From contig JBCAML010000006.1 in NCBI GenBank assembly GCA_038503075.1, forward strand, positions 2,232,001 through 2,296,000: 64,000 nucleotides of DNA, in the 5' to 3' direction. Each line of letters starts with the position of its first letter. The stretch's first letter is position 1. The position numbers were made by a program, and so were the translations under genes. Source of the stretch: Gyromitra esculenta (lineage: Eukaryota > Ascomycota > Pezizomycetes > Pezizales > Discinaceae). Below the pieces are notes generated by a model that worked only from the letters and a program-made list of their open reading frames with translations, did no database searches and was not told where the DNA came from. Of this stretch, positions 50,383 through 60,757 are shown one piece after another.

Positions 50383-52215
50383 TTATGTGGGGACTTGATT
50401 ATTATGGATTGCTCATAAATAGGAAGAGACTATGAATGGGTGCTTAGAAGATGTCTAGTTCGTATTTGCCTAGTATATTGGTCCAGGCAATTCGATATAT
50501 CGAGCTGCATATGCATGAGGCTAAACCGGGGATCCAAAGATTTGCCGAGCGCCACTCAAGTTCTGGATCAGTCCCGATGCTGTGGTTCACACGATTAATC
50601 AACACGGATACCTCACTGCCCTCAGACGAGAGTGGTCATCTGGGTAGAGCCTCATGTGAAAAGCATTGGTTTTAATTCTAATACTGCTACAAATGATAAG
50701 AAAGGGAAGGAAACCCGTAGACCCGTAATTCCAGAAACCCCACACCCCAAACCGTACTGTACAGGTAGAAAAAGAGAGGATATCCTGTCTAAACCATCAT
50801 TCGTCGACTCTCAAACTCCCATCCACTCGCACCTGAACGCTTTTCGCCGCTGCATGCCCTGGACTGTTGTTGTGATTTGCTGTACGCTCTAGAGCTGGGC
50901 TTCACTAAGACGTATCCATCATCCTCCCATACGGCTTCCCCCAGCCCGTCATCTTCGTCCTCGTCCTCGTCGGTATGTTCGTAATCATCGCCGAAAAAAA
51001 GGCTCTTTTCAACGTAGTTCCGATGATCTTGGTGGTTTGCACCGAAAGTAGGGTTGTTGGACCAGTTTCGTAGCCGCCTCGTGAGCCTCTTTGGGATCTT
51101 GGCGATTTTGCTGTTGCCAACTGGCTCGGCGATAGCTTTAGGGATGAGCCTCATATCTTTTGGTTTTACCCGCCGTGGATGCGTAGAAGGAACGATGGAA
51201 TGAGAGGAAGAGATAGGAGGAGGAGGAGGAGGGGAAAAGAGCATGTCGTTTTTGTTTAATTTTTTAAGGTCGATGAGAGGGAGCGTCTCGTTTTATTTAT
51301 CGCTTCTGTGCCGGACTGAGGCGAGGGTAGGCTGATATTATATTTTTCAAAGAGAGGGCTGGGTTTTTAAACTTTTCGGCGATACGTATGGTTTTTTGAG
51401 ATCCCAGCCCGGGCGGGGTTGCAGTGGGAAAGAGGGAACAAAGAGGTGGGCAGGGCGAAGGAGTTTTAAATGGGAGTCCAAAAACGAATTCTTGGGATTT
51501 TAGGTCCGATACGTTAATTTCAATTCTATCAGCCTCGTGGAGGGGAATATGTACAATCTCTTTTATAGAAGTCGGGTACGTCATGCATCGAATTATACTG
51601 TACGTGTTACACCGAATCAGATCACATCTCGGAGAAACGGTCCTACTCTAATAACAGCCAACCGAGGATCATCGTGGGGTAGTGAATGGACGGTTATGTC
51701 CATCGAGGCTGGGCTGTTCAGACCAGATGGCTGAGAAATTCAACGAGTGATAGTCCGTGATCACATATCCTGATGGCTTCGCAAAAGAAACAGCAGCTGC
51801 GCCCGGTATGGATATATACGGTATACGTGGGGCCACGCTCGGCAGCCACGGTGTTGTCTGTTTGCCCACGACCGAGACGTCAGCCAAATCAGACGTGGTC
51901 CGTTGCCATGGCTGAGTGCTGGCTCCAACAGCTTGACGGGAAACAATCGAGGGCCTGGATCAGACAGATGTTTGTCGGCTAACTTTCGCGTGATCAAGAA
52001 AGAGCCCTTGGGGGTGAGTTCTGTCATATCTTCAGATAGTTCAAAAGTTGTTCTTTTTTTGACCTTTTCCTCGTTGAATAGAAACAACATATCAATCTGT
52101 TTTGGCCAATCATGACAAGTCAGGGCATGGTGTGGGGAGTCCCCTACTCTTTGTACGACTCAATCAGCGGACAACGTCCCGTTCACCACTACGAGAAATG
52201 CATTATTGATCGACC
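50383..52215. other. Intergenic region with one doubtful small gene
   Basis: About 1.8 kb past hxnV. Apart from the doubtful ORF on the minus strand at 50789-51244 (listed separately), only short overlapping ORFs without support are seen. Confidence 0.55.
50789..51244 (-). CDS. Possible small hypothetical protein, doubtful
   Basis: A single-exon frame of 151 codons. The N-terminus has a poly-Pro run, then a basic stretch (KIPKRLTRRLRNW), then an acidic run (HTDEDEDEDDGLGE). The composition is more protein-like than neighbouring random ORFs, and the basic-then-acidic layout resembles small nuclear or disordered fungal proteins. There is no recognisable domain and no splice evidence. Low-complexity DNA could produce such a frame by chance. 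Confidence 0.3.
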   Translation of the reverse strand: MLFSPPPPPPISSSHSIVPSTHPRRVKPKDMRLIPKAIAEPVGNSKIAKIPKRLTRRLRNWSNNPTFGANHQDHRNYVEKSLFFGDDYEHTDEDEDEDDGLGEAVWEDDGYVLVKPSSRAYSKSQQQSRACSGEKRSGASGWEFESRRMMV

Positions 52216-53067
52216 ATGCCCCTCCTCAACCTTCCTGAAGAACTTCTACTCTATATCGCAGAATTTCTTGGGCTGCGTTACCCCAACTCCTTCCTACAGA
52301 CCAATTGCCGTCTCGTGTCCCTCCTTCCATCGCTATTCTACAAGTTTGCAGTTTAGGATCAATAGGGACTCAAAGCAATCCACTGGACTGCTGCCAACTG
52401 ACATAGCAGACTTGTCCATTTGCTTCTAAGAAACAATGTCGATACCACCGTGAAGCGAGACAACATGTTTGCGTGGGAAGCGATCCACTACGCCGTCTAC
52501 TGTGGTCACATCGAAGTCGTGTCCCTGCTGCTGGGGGTAGGCTCAAGTATCGCGGTTCGAGATGGTGAGGGTCTGACTCTGCTACATTGGGTTATAATAC
52601 AGCGTTAGTTATCGATTGCTCAATTGCTCCTGGGCAAAGGTGCGTCTCCCAGCGCCCAAAATGGTCATGGGCCAACTGCGCTGCATATAGTTGCGCTGTG
52701 TGGTACGTCCGGCGGTGAGATAAATGATCCGGTTGGGGTTCTCCTTGATGCTGGGGCGGACCTGTCTACACCCAATAGAGGTGGTAAAACGCCGCTGCAC
52801 CAAATTGTTCAGGTTGACGGAGAGGAGATTGAGGCTGCCCGGCTGATGCTTGAGAAAGGAACTGATGTTACTCCGAGGGACGCGAATGGCCTGACACCAT
52901 TTCATTGGATAACGAAAACGGGGCACTCTAGGATTGCGAAGCTGCTGCTCGGTCGTGGAGCTGATCCTAATGCTATAGATTGCGATGTGGACTCAACGCT
53001 TTTCTATGTAGCGGAAGCAAGCTGGAGAATATATTTCGGTCGTTTCGAGAATGTGGAGCAGCACTGA
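52216..53067 (+). pseudogene. F-box/ankyrin-repeat protein pseudogene
   Basis: One frame runs from ATG 52216 to the stop at 53065-53067 (284 codons) and is broken by in-frame stops at 52354, 52363, 52399 and 52606. The beginning, LNLPEELLLYIAEFLG, is an F-box. The remainder is a series of ankyrin repeats (AIHWTAAN; AIHYAVYCGHIEVVSLLL; PFHWITKTGHSRIAKLLLGRG). The protein similarity continues through the stops without frame change, so these are substitutions rather than introns; TAG and TGA would arise from CAG, CGA or TGG by a single C-to-T (or G-to-A) change, as RIP produces. A splice alternative (GTTTAG...ACATAG) would shift the frame. Such F-box/ankyrin genes are often multicopy in ascomycetes, making them RIP targets. 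Confidence 0.8.
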
Positions 53068-56000
53068 AAGGGAAATGAATAAACCTGCTGAGCTTGGGGT
53101 CAGTGAGTTAAATTTTGACTGGTATATAGATCTGTTAGACTTACATATGATTAGATCGCCAATGAATTCATAGGTAATCCATGGGGTCTTGATAAGAGTA
53201 GAAGATGATAGCTGCCTGTATCTCATAACTGGTGCTCTTTTCACGTGGGTTGGTGGTGGGCTGAGGGGAGTTTCTTATCGTACAGCTGAGCCTTGTGATT
53301 AGGTATTCCTATTATTAGCGAGGCCTGTGGGAAGATGAATTCCTGTTCCGGATAAGTGTCTCCTAAGTTGTGCGAAGGATGGTAAACTCCCTGAAGAAAA
53401 AAAAGAAAAAGAGAAAAACGAAAGAAAAAAACATCTTAGACCTTTAGGATCCCATTATAACCCTTTTACCCGTTCTTCATCCGCTTCTTCTACTCCCTCA
53501 GCTCGAACCTTCTTACGCCCGGACGGAGACTTGAATAAGACCGTTTCTCCAGATCCTTGTTAAAATGACGTGTGTTGTGCGAAGAGCTAATATCTGTACT
53601 ACTTCCCCATTATGGTTAACGCAGGAACTAATACCCATCCCCCTGAGTAAAGACCCATAGGCCTTCTGTGCTAGATTTTGGGTTTTGGCTAGTGATGTGG
53701 TACAGTCCTCGGCGGAACAACAAGGGTAGGCGAGCCCCTCGAGCAGGGTAGAGAAGCTATTGCTTGTTACTAAAGACCAATAGGTTCTTCCGGTGGAGAC
53801 TTATCATGATTCTATTCTTAAAGGAAGTTTCATGCACTCTACATGAGTATCCACTCGTTTTACAATATATTCTGGTTCTAGCTTGGATGCAGAGCGCACC
53901 GTCCGTGCACTAAAAATTAGAGACACAATTGCTACCAGCGCGGGTGCTATCAAAAGGGTTTGAAAATTGTAGGGTAGGGAAATCAAGGCTTACAATTGAT
54001 AAACTTAAGATTTAGGATCATTTCGACTCCAGAAAGAAGAGTATATGTCGGGTCTAGGTTAATTTAAGAGTACGAGGCGTTTTTAGCACTAGGAGGCGGT
54101 ATATAGGTATCAAATGGCGAACTGTAGCTATTCCTCGAGTGACGGTTCATGAAGGATAAATGAAACGATTATTTCCATCAGAGAAGTTGAGCTGGGAAAG
54201 ATAAAACTCCCCTAAACTATCATTAGCATTGATGAGCAAGAAGGCTTGTCTCATAAACAAGAAAAACAAAAGCGAACAGGTCTTGGCAAGGCTGTAGCAT
54301 ACTACAGGGGATAAAGTCTCCAACCGCAAGATTACATATACCTACTCTACATCCTACCGAAATCAATTTCTGATATAAAACCGCTATTTTTGTAGACTGA
54401 GATTAGTTAATAAGGGTGATGGGTAAGATCTATGTTCGGTCATCCCTAGCCTAGATCCTTGATTTCGTATGGGTCATTTAGAGACAATGGTACTGATTCT
54501 TGGCTTTTCAGCATCATGTATTCTGAAACAATGTAGTTTATGATTCGATGTGAGTCTCTCCGGGAATCCAGAAAACCCATTGAGCCAGGTCAACAACCAT
54601 ATCGTATGCCAACTCGTACGTGTTCCTCGTAAGTTCATCACGAGATCCTAGTCTCGTCACTTCGTGTTACTTGAGCCTCGGTATGAATCCCAAGTCCCTT
54701 TGAAATTGCTCCAGCCAGTCAGCTGTTAGCTGTCAAAGTATCCAAGGTAGCAGATCTTAGTTATGAGGTGAGAGTTCAGGCAGTAAATACCGGCAGGGAA
54801 AGTATAGGCACATTTAAAAAAGCGGGCGGGTTTAGTCTAAACATCGATTAGACCATGCACGAATCGATGAATGAGAAGGGTCCGGAGGTCCACTCCTAAA
54901 TGCAAGCTCAAGGTTACTGGCTTTGCAAGGATAAACCGCGATTTAGGCGGTCCTAACGAAACTCAACAGCCAAGAGCTGGGCTCATCTCTAATGGTGCTA
55001 GTTTGAGTAATCTGAAAAGCGGCCTACACCACGAGATGTGCATAGGCTTATTTGCAAGATGCTGACATTGAAACACATAAGTATTTCTATATTGGTTTTT
55101 ATCATGCTCGGTACGTTCCATCCTAGAGTTCTCGGATGCGTCGTAATACCGATATCAAGATATTACCAGCTGTCTGGGATTCCGTGGAAGCTCTGACCAA
55201 GACCCTTCCAGAACCCTGACACCCGGTATTCTTCCCGAACCACGCTCACAAAGTGGTTACGAGCCAAAATCCGTGGCCTGATATCGCGTAGTGCGGATAA
55301 TAACGTCAAACCGCAAGCAGGGATTTAAGTGATATATTTGTGTTTGTAAAGTAGAGTGTGTGTATAATATATAGGTGCGTAGCTTTGAACAAGTTATTGG
55401 AAATAGAGCTGATGGGAAAATGTCAATTATCACGAAAACTTGAGATTGTGTTTGATAGATCACTCACTTAGGATCATAGTCTGAGAGATTCTTTGTAGAT
55501 TCTCATAGCTGGTGTGTTCTTAAATGCTAGTTATTTTCCATAACCCATGCTTGCGCCATGACGGACTCGGCACCAGCCACGTGAACCCCACATTTCGGTT
55601 TCGGTTACATAACCCTCTAGGTTATCTTACCCCGTACTGGAGTTCGGCTAGACTGCTTGAAGGAGGAGGGAGTGGAGGAGAAAGATCATGAAGAGGTAAA
55701 ATAGATTGGGAAGGCTACCAGACCCAGGATTCTCGCTACTTAACGGGAGTTCTTATCAATAAACACGATGGATCTGCCTTAGCATGGGAGCAACAACAGG
55801 GTATTCGGGGCAGTCGGGAAGCTGGAGGCAAGAGAGAGAGTACATGTACCTACATGGACGAACAGGACAGGTGGGAGCAAAAGAAAGAAAGAAAAGAGAG
55901 GGGAAAGCTCGCTTCGCTTTCTCCGTGTGCCAGCTATTTGAAATCGAGGCTACCACGGAACGAACTACCGTACCATAGCCACGTTTCGCTCCTTCAAATT

Positions 56001-56188
56001 ATATTTATCAATCGACCCAAACCCCGTCAAGTTGCTTCTTATCCTGTACGTCCACCAAGCTCGAACTCGATCTCTGATCAAGATCTTCACTTGAAAATAT
56101 CACCATCTACGGACTGGCATCTTAAATAACCCAAATTACTTTGTGTTCGGTTCCCTCCAATAGTAGATAAGGAGTTCAATCTTAAGCT
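53068..56188. other. Intergenic region, no gene seen
   Basis: About 3.1 kb, AT-rich with only short unsupported ORFs. The purine-rich stretch near 53395-53430 is low complexity. The 3' part should hold the promoter of the C2H2 gene. Confidence 0.6.
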
Positions 56189-57330
56189 ATGGAATCCCTC
56201 TCAAAGCAACAGCAGAAGCCTTCTCGAAAGTACTTTTGTGATTTTCTCCATTGTGGGAAATCTTTCACTCGAGCAGAGCACCTTCAACGTCACGAATTGA
56301 ACCACCGTGACTCACCAAACACGTGCAAAAGGTGTTCGGCACATTTTGCAAGGCCAGACTTATTGGGTCAGTAATGATCTCCAATTGTGACCTGATCTTA
56401 ACTTCTGTACCTATTCCAGTACAATTATTTTGCTAATTCTGAACAGAAAGACACATGGAACGACACTCACAAAAGGACAAAGAAGCTGGTGGAGAAGGGC
56501 TGGGTATCCTCGTTACGCGGAAACGTTGCTGGCGTGACGAGAACGGAAATATTACAACGAAACGTCCAGCATCTAGCGTGGCAGCTATTGGAAAGGCTCT
56601 TGAAGCCCAGCGACAGAAACGGGGTTATAGCAGTGATGAAAGCGGATCGGGTAGCGGTTGGGATAATGCTGCAGGACCAATTTCGCTACCTTACTCGCCG
56701 AATTTTTCTTGTCAGACCCAAATAGAGGACGCAAAAGTTCATAATTTGTCCGGAAGATCACTATATCAAGGGCAGCCAGAGGCACAACTTCAGAATATGC
56801 CAAGTAATGAGTTTCTTACTATAACAGCTCACCTACCACAACCAGGCTATCAGCTTGGTCCAACCATCCAAGGTGTGATAGCTTTGCCGGTGGATGAGAT
56901 ACTTGCATCTCCCCAAGCCGATTTTGATGATATCTACAGTTCCGGTGCAATTCAGAATTTCGACACGCCGTTCACATCATTAGGGAATTACAATTGGCTT
57001 TTCGAAGAATTGAAAGCATTGGGAGATAGCCAAGAAGAAAGCAGTATCCGACTTAATCAAAGCCTCGCGGTGGGCTCAAGCCAAGTAGATGCAAACAAGA
57101 CAGTGGAGCTGGCATATGGTGGTAATAACGGAGATTTAACCTCACTGGGGAATGGACACGAGTTTCTCAATTTCGAAGTTAAACCTCTATCACAGCAACA
57201 GCAACAGTATCTTTCGCAGAATTTTCATAGTCTCGAGCAACAGCTAGAGCAAAACTCGGAAGAAATAGCTTCCGAGCAGTGGGTATTTTCCCCAAGCGAC
57301 CCCATTGGTGCTAGGTCACCGGGATTCTAA
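56189..57330 (+). CDS. C2H2 zinc-finger transcription factor, candidate pathway regulator
   Basis: Exons 56189-56366 and 56447-57330 give 353 aa; the intron is 80 nt with a GTCAGT donor and a TGCTAAT branch site. Two tandem C2H2 fingers sit at about residues 17-67. The first is CDFLHCGKSFTRAEHLQRH; the second is C-x2-C with the distal His supplied across the splice junction (DLLERHMERH). The remainder has a Ser/Gly-rich region and a Gln-rich stretch near the C-terminus, possible activation regions. Lying between hxnV-like and hxnS-like genes it is a candidate for the cluster activator HxnR, which is also an N-terminal C2H2 protein. As I recall, HxnR is far longer, with a fungal middle-homology domain that is absent here. 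So it is either a shortened HxnR or an unrelated C2H2 protein. Confidence 0.82.
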
Positions 57331-57598
57331 TAGTAATGCTACGAGCATCAGCACCGCATGTCGAACATGAAAAAATTCTCACGTTTCTGAAAAACCACCT
57401 CCACAGAGACCCTTGTACTACGTCATCACAAACGCGGCATTGAAGTACCTCACTTTACGTTGCTAGATCTCACTGTACGCCATCCACCCCACTCTCAGAA
57501 TTGCCTCAGATGATCCACTTCTAGGTGTTGATAAAGTTACAAGACAGCAGATTCTTGAATTGATCGGACCACGGCGCCTTCTACGATTGGGAGTCATC

Positions 57599-57750
57599 GA
57601 CGTGCATAATTTGTGGGAATTCATTCGTTATGGTAGATTTTTCCTTACAACAAATTTTAGGTAGTGCCAGGAACTCAAAGTTGCACCCATATTCCGTCCA
57701 TTACTGCAAATTTCCATTATATCGAGGTTCCTTATATCAACGCCCGACTG
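57599..57750 (-). mobile_element. Truncated copy of the pogo-type MITE
   Basis: Reverse-complement relative of 33721-33893. One end, ...CGACTG followed by TA, is intact at 57750; the other end is lost just after the sequence matching position 33871 of the full copy. Fourteen of about 17 differences are transitions. Confidence 0.82.
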
Positions 57751-58673
57751 TAGACAGCCATTCGATCCAAGCCTTATGAACGCTTGCCTCTAGTGAGGGC
57801 ACTAATGTTTAGCACAACGTGTTAGTCTCGTGCCAAGCCCTCTCACGCAGCTTGCTGTGAATCGTAGGGCAGCAACCAACGGCACTAGGGATGGGGACGA
57901 GCCTAGAAATGTGGGATAGAAAGCTGTCAACCGATTTTTTTGTCCGGAAAGCTAGGGATTGGGATGGAGTAGCATGACATAGTATGTTCATTCCACTGAA
58001 TATTTATGAATTCATAAGCCGCTATTTCGCTTCAGTTTGTGGAAGGGTTATTGGCAGATGGATGCGCAAACTCATTGTAGGCGGAGAGAATTTCAGGCTA
58101 AGGTATGCAGAAGACTCGCTTACTAGTGGATTGATAGAGGATAAATACTAGCGTTCGCAAAATCTTACGTCCTTGCTCTTTCGGCCTGCCACATGTTGCG
58201 TGCAATCTCTCCCCTACAGACGTTCCCGACCTGTAAACAAGGCGTAATTGGTAGAGTGGTGGCGGTAGTGGTGTGAGGAGCGCGCGAGGAGATAGAGGCG
58301 GGAATGAGGATTAATGAGGATGAGATGATGTAACGCTGTAATAGGAGGTGTGACCAATTTGAGTGACCCAGCCAAATGGGATTCACGGATAGATAGATAA
58401 AGGACCGTAGTTGCGATGGGAGAATGTACGAATTACGAGTGATGAGTCATGACTACATTTCGGTTAGAACCGGTTCACAACAAATACCACACGAACATGT
58501 AATACTCAGCAGGCGATGCTGGCAGCTGTGCATGCATATAGGGTTTGATCAATTAAAATAGATTGCATCTTGATCGAAATCAACTGTTTCGCTTAGTCAT
58601 CAAGAAATAAGTTTGAGCGGGATTGCATACTTATGTATTTAATAGAATTCAGATGGGTTGGGCTTCGCGAATA

Positions 58674-58830
58674 TACAGCATACGGCAAAAAAAGATCGAG
58701 AAACCAGGACCCACTGAGAGGGCTCTGTGGCCAACCAACTGCTAGAACCTTCCTCGAAAACTCTAGGGAGCCAATAACAGTCCCGGATCCCGAGTCTCCC
58801 TTTTCTCGATCTTTTTTGCCGTACGCTGTA
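58674..58830. mobile_element. 157-bp Tc1/mariner-type MITE with TA duplication
   Basis: The ends are TACAGCATACGGCAAAAA and its near-complement. The inverted repeats run about 29 bp (to GATCGAGAAA) with one substitution and a one-base A-run difference. TA flanks both sides (58672-58673 and 58831-58832). No ORF belongs to it. No second copy was noticed in the window. Confidence 0.85.
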
Positions 58831-60757
58831 TACCGCAGGAACCATGGACTCGGTATGGTTTGTGCACGTGCTATGGATGCCAAGGTAAGTCTGTGGGCAT
58901 GTGGCGGTACAAGTAAAAGATGTTAACTTCCCACACCTCCATAACTTTCTGTGAGACCCGATTAAAGCCCTAATGAGCTAAGAATGCTAGGTATTAAATA
59001 TTAAACAAAGTTAGCTCGCAAAAGGACGAAACTCAAACGAGCTTGAGCCCCCCGGGAAAAAGGCTGCACTGCCACCTGTCCACAGACTTATCTTGGTATC
59101 CGTAGTACATATCCCTTCATTCATTTTCAGGCACGCTATCTAAACCCGAAAGGGTAGCAAATAGTTGGTATCACACTGCAAAAGTAGTGAAGTCACCAGA
59201 AAAAGGCTCTACATCATCTTTTATGAACTGGCTACCTCCAAATTGGACTCCCTCCCTCAAGTAGTTTCCTGTATAAAGATGTGTGGAACGCGGGGCATAG
59301 CAAGGGATAGCTACGGCTTCACAGCAACCCCTTGTAGGGTAGTGAGATAACTACTAACCAAAAAAAAGAGTTTGTGACGGGGGTGAAATTGGATGACAAC
59401 CAAATCGACATTTCGGAGACTACAACCTACGGAATTTAACACCGATAATTATAAATTATAGACTAATGTATATGGTGCGCGTATACCTAAAGGTGTACCA
59501 CGTTTTTAAGGCGATATTCCAACCCCCACGGTCGACCAACTTATCCAGGAAAAGATACATAGTCTGGGAATATATTAATAAAGCTCTGTATCTTTTTACA
59601 GGCTACTTCAGCTAGTGGTTGTGGTGGAATAAAACTTCATTTTTGGCTGTGAAATGCGCAAAGTGGAACGTTCTAAGTAATACTCAAGTCATGACCAGAT
59701 ATACGCAGAGTCCATTATTATCCTTTCAAAGTTTTGAGAGTGAATTTAAGTATTCCTATACATAAATTGTGGGTATCAAAAAGGGCTTCATTTTGGGAGC
59801 AATTTCAATGGTGATATCTACCCTGAAATGTTCTTTATAAAATTTAATGAAGGGCTTGGCATTCCAAGCAAGGTAAAGGGTATGCCTGGTAAGACAAAGG
59901 CGTTCCACCACGGAATTTTATTGGTCCACATTTATGAGTGCGCGCACCATAGATAGAATACATGTAGTTATAAAATAAATAGCAGTGGTAAGTTGATTGT
60001 GGGTTGGGGAATTGTGTTGTTAATGGGGTGTGGTTGCTACCGAGTTTACCCACGTCACAAACTTTATTTTTTAGCAAGTACACAGGTACCTAAGATGAAT
60101 TCTACAAAGCATACAGGTACTACAGTACGGGAAAGCTGGATGTTTTTGGTACGGCATTGGTGCGGTATTCTGGAGAATGCTAGATTAAGTCGGCTGTGTT
60201 ACAGGACTTTTTGCCCAACTCGGTAGCATTTCCAACTAAACCCGTATTTCTCACCGATGCGGTAGTGAAAACACCCCTCTTTCCGCCACTGTAGTACAGT
60301 TTATACATACCTATCTGTGGGATCTCAGGGGCGTCGGTTATGGATGGATAGATATCGACAATTCTCGCTAAGATTCCGGTAACACATGGCATGAGGCTCC
60401 TCTCTACGTTCCACAACCTTTCGCTGCTGACCTGGAGTGATGAGTTAATCGGATTGTTATTGGATATACCTGTGAGGTTTTCCCTACTCAAACGATATAG
60501 GTAAGCATTTGGGATATTAGAGGATATAATTCATGGTGATCGAGCTAGATAGGCAGGAGAGATGCCGCTACCCAGCGATTGCTTCGTCAGGGAAAAGTCA
60601 CGAGAATGGTGCAGATGACTTTCCGTGATAGGCTGGCCATCGAGAGATATACTAATCTGTCTCCTCCCTTCGTATTACCCCTCTCTCCACCACTTCACTC
60701 CCCTTTCTCTTTATCAATTACCAATTATCATCATTACTATCGCTATCACCATTCGCA

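Larger units (their letters stand above)
57331..60757. other. Intergenic region with two transposon relics, then hxnS promoter
   Basis: About 3.4 kb. It contains a truncated pogo-type copy (57599-57750) and a 157-bp TA-flanked MITE (58674-58830). HGATAR sites occur near 58390, 60548 and 60629. The last 100 bp before the hxnS start are pyrimidine-rich, typical of a fungal promoter or leader. No gene is seen. Confidence 0.6.

Noticed and set aside
52351..52406. Intron explanation for the first stops in the F-box/ankyrin frame (GTTTAG...ACATAG)
   Set aside because: Removing it shifts the frame, while ankyrin-type similarity (AIHWTAAN) lies inside the removed part.
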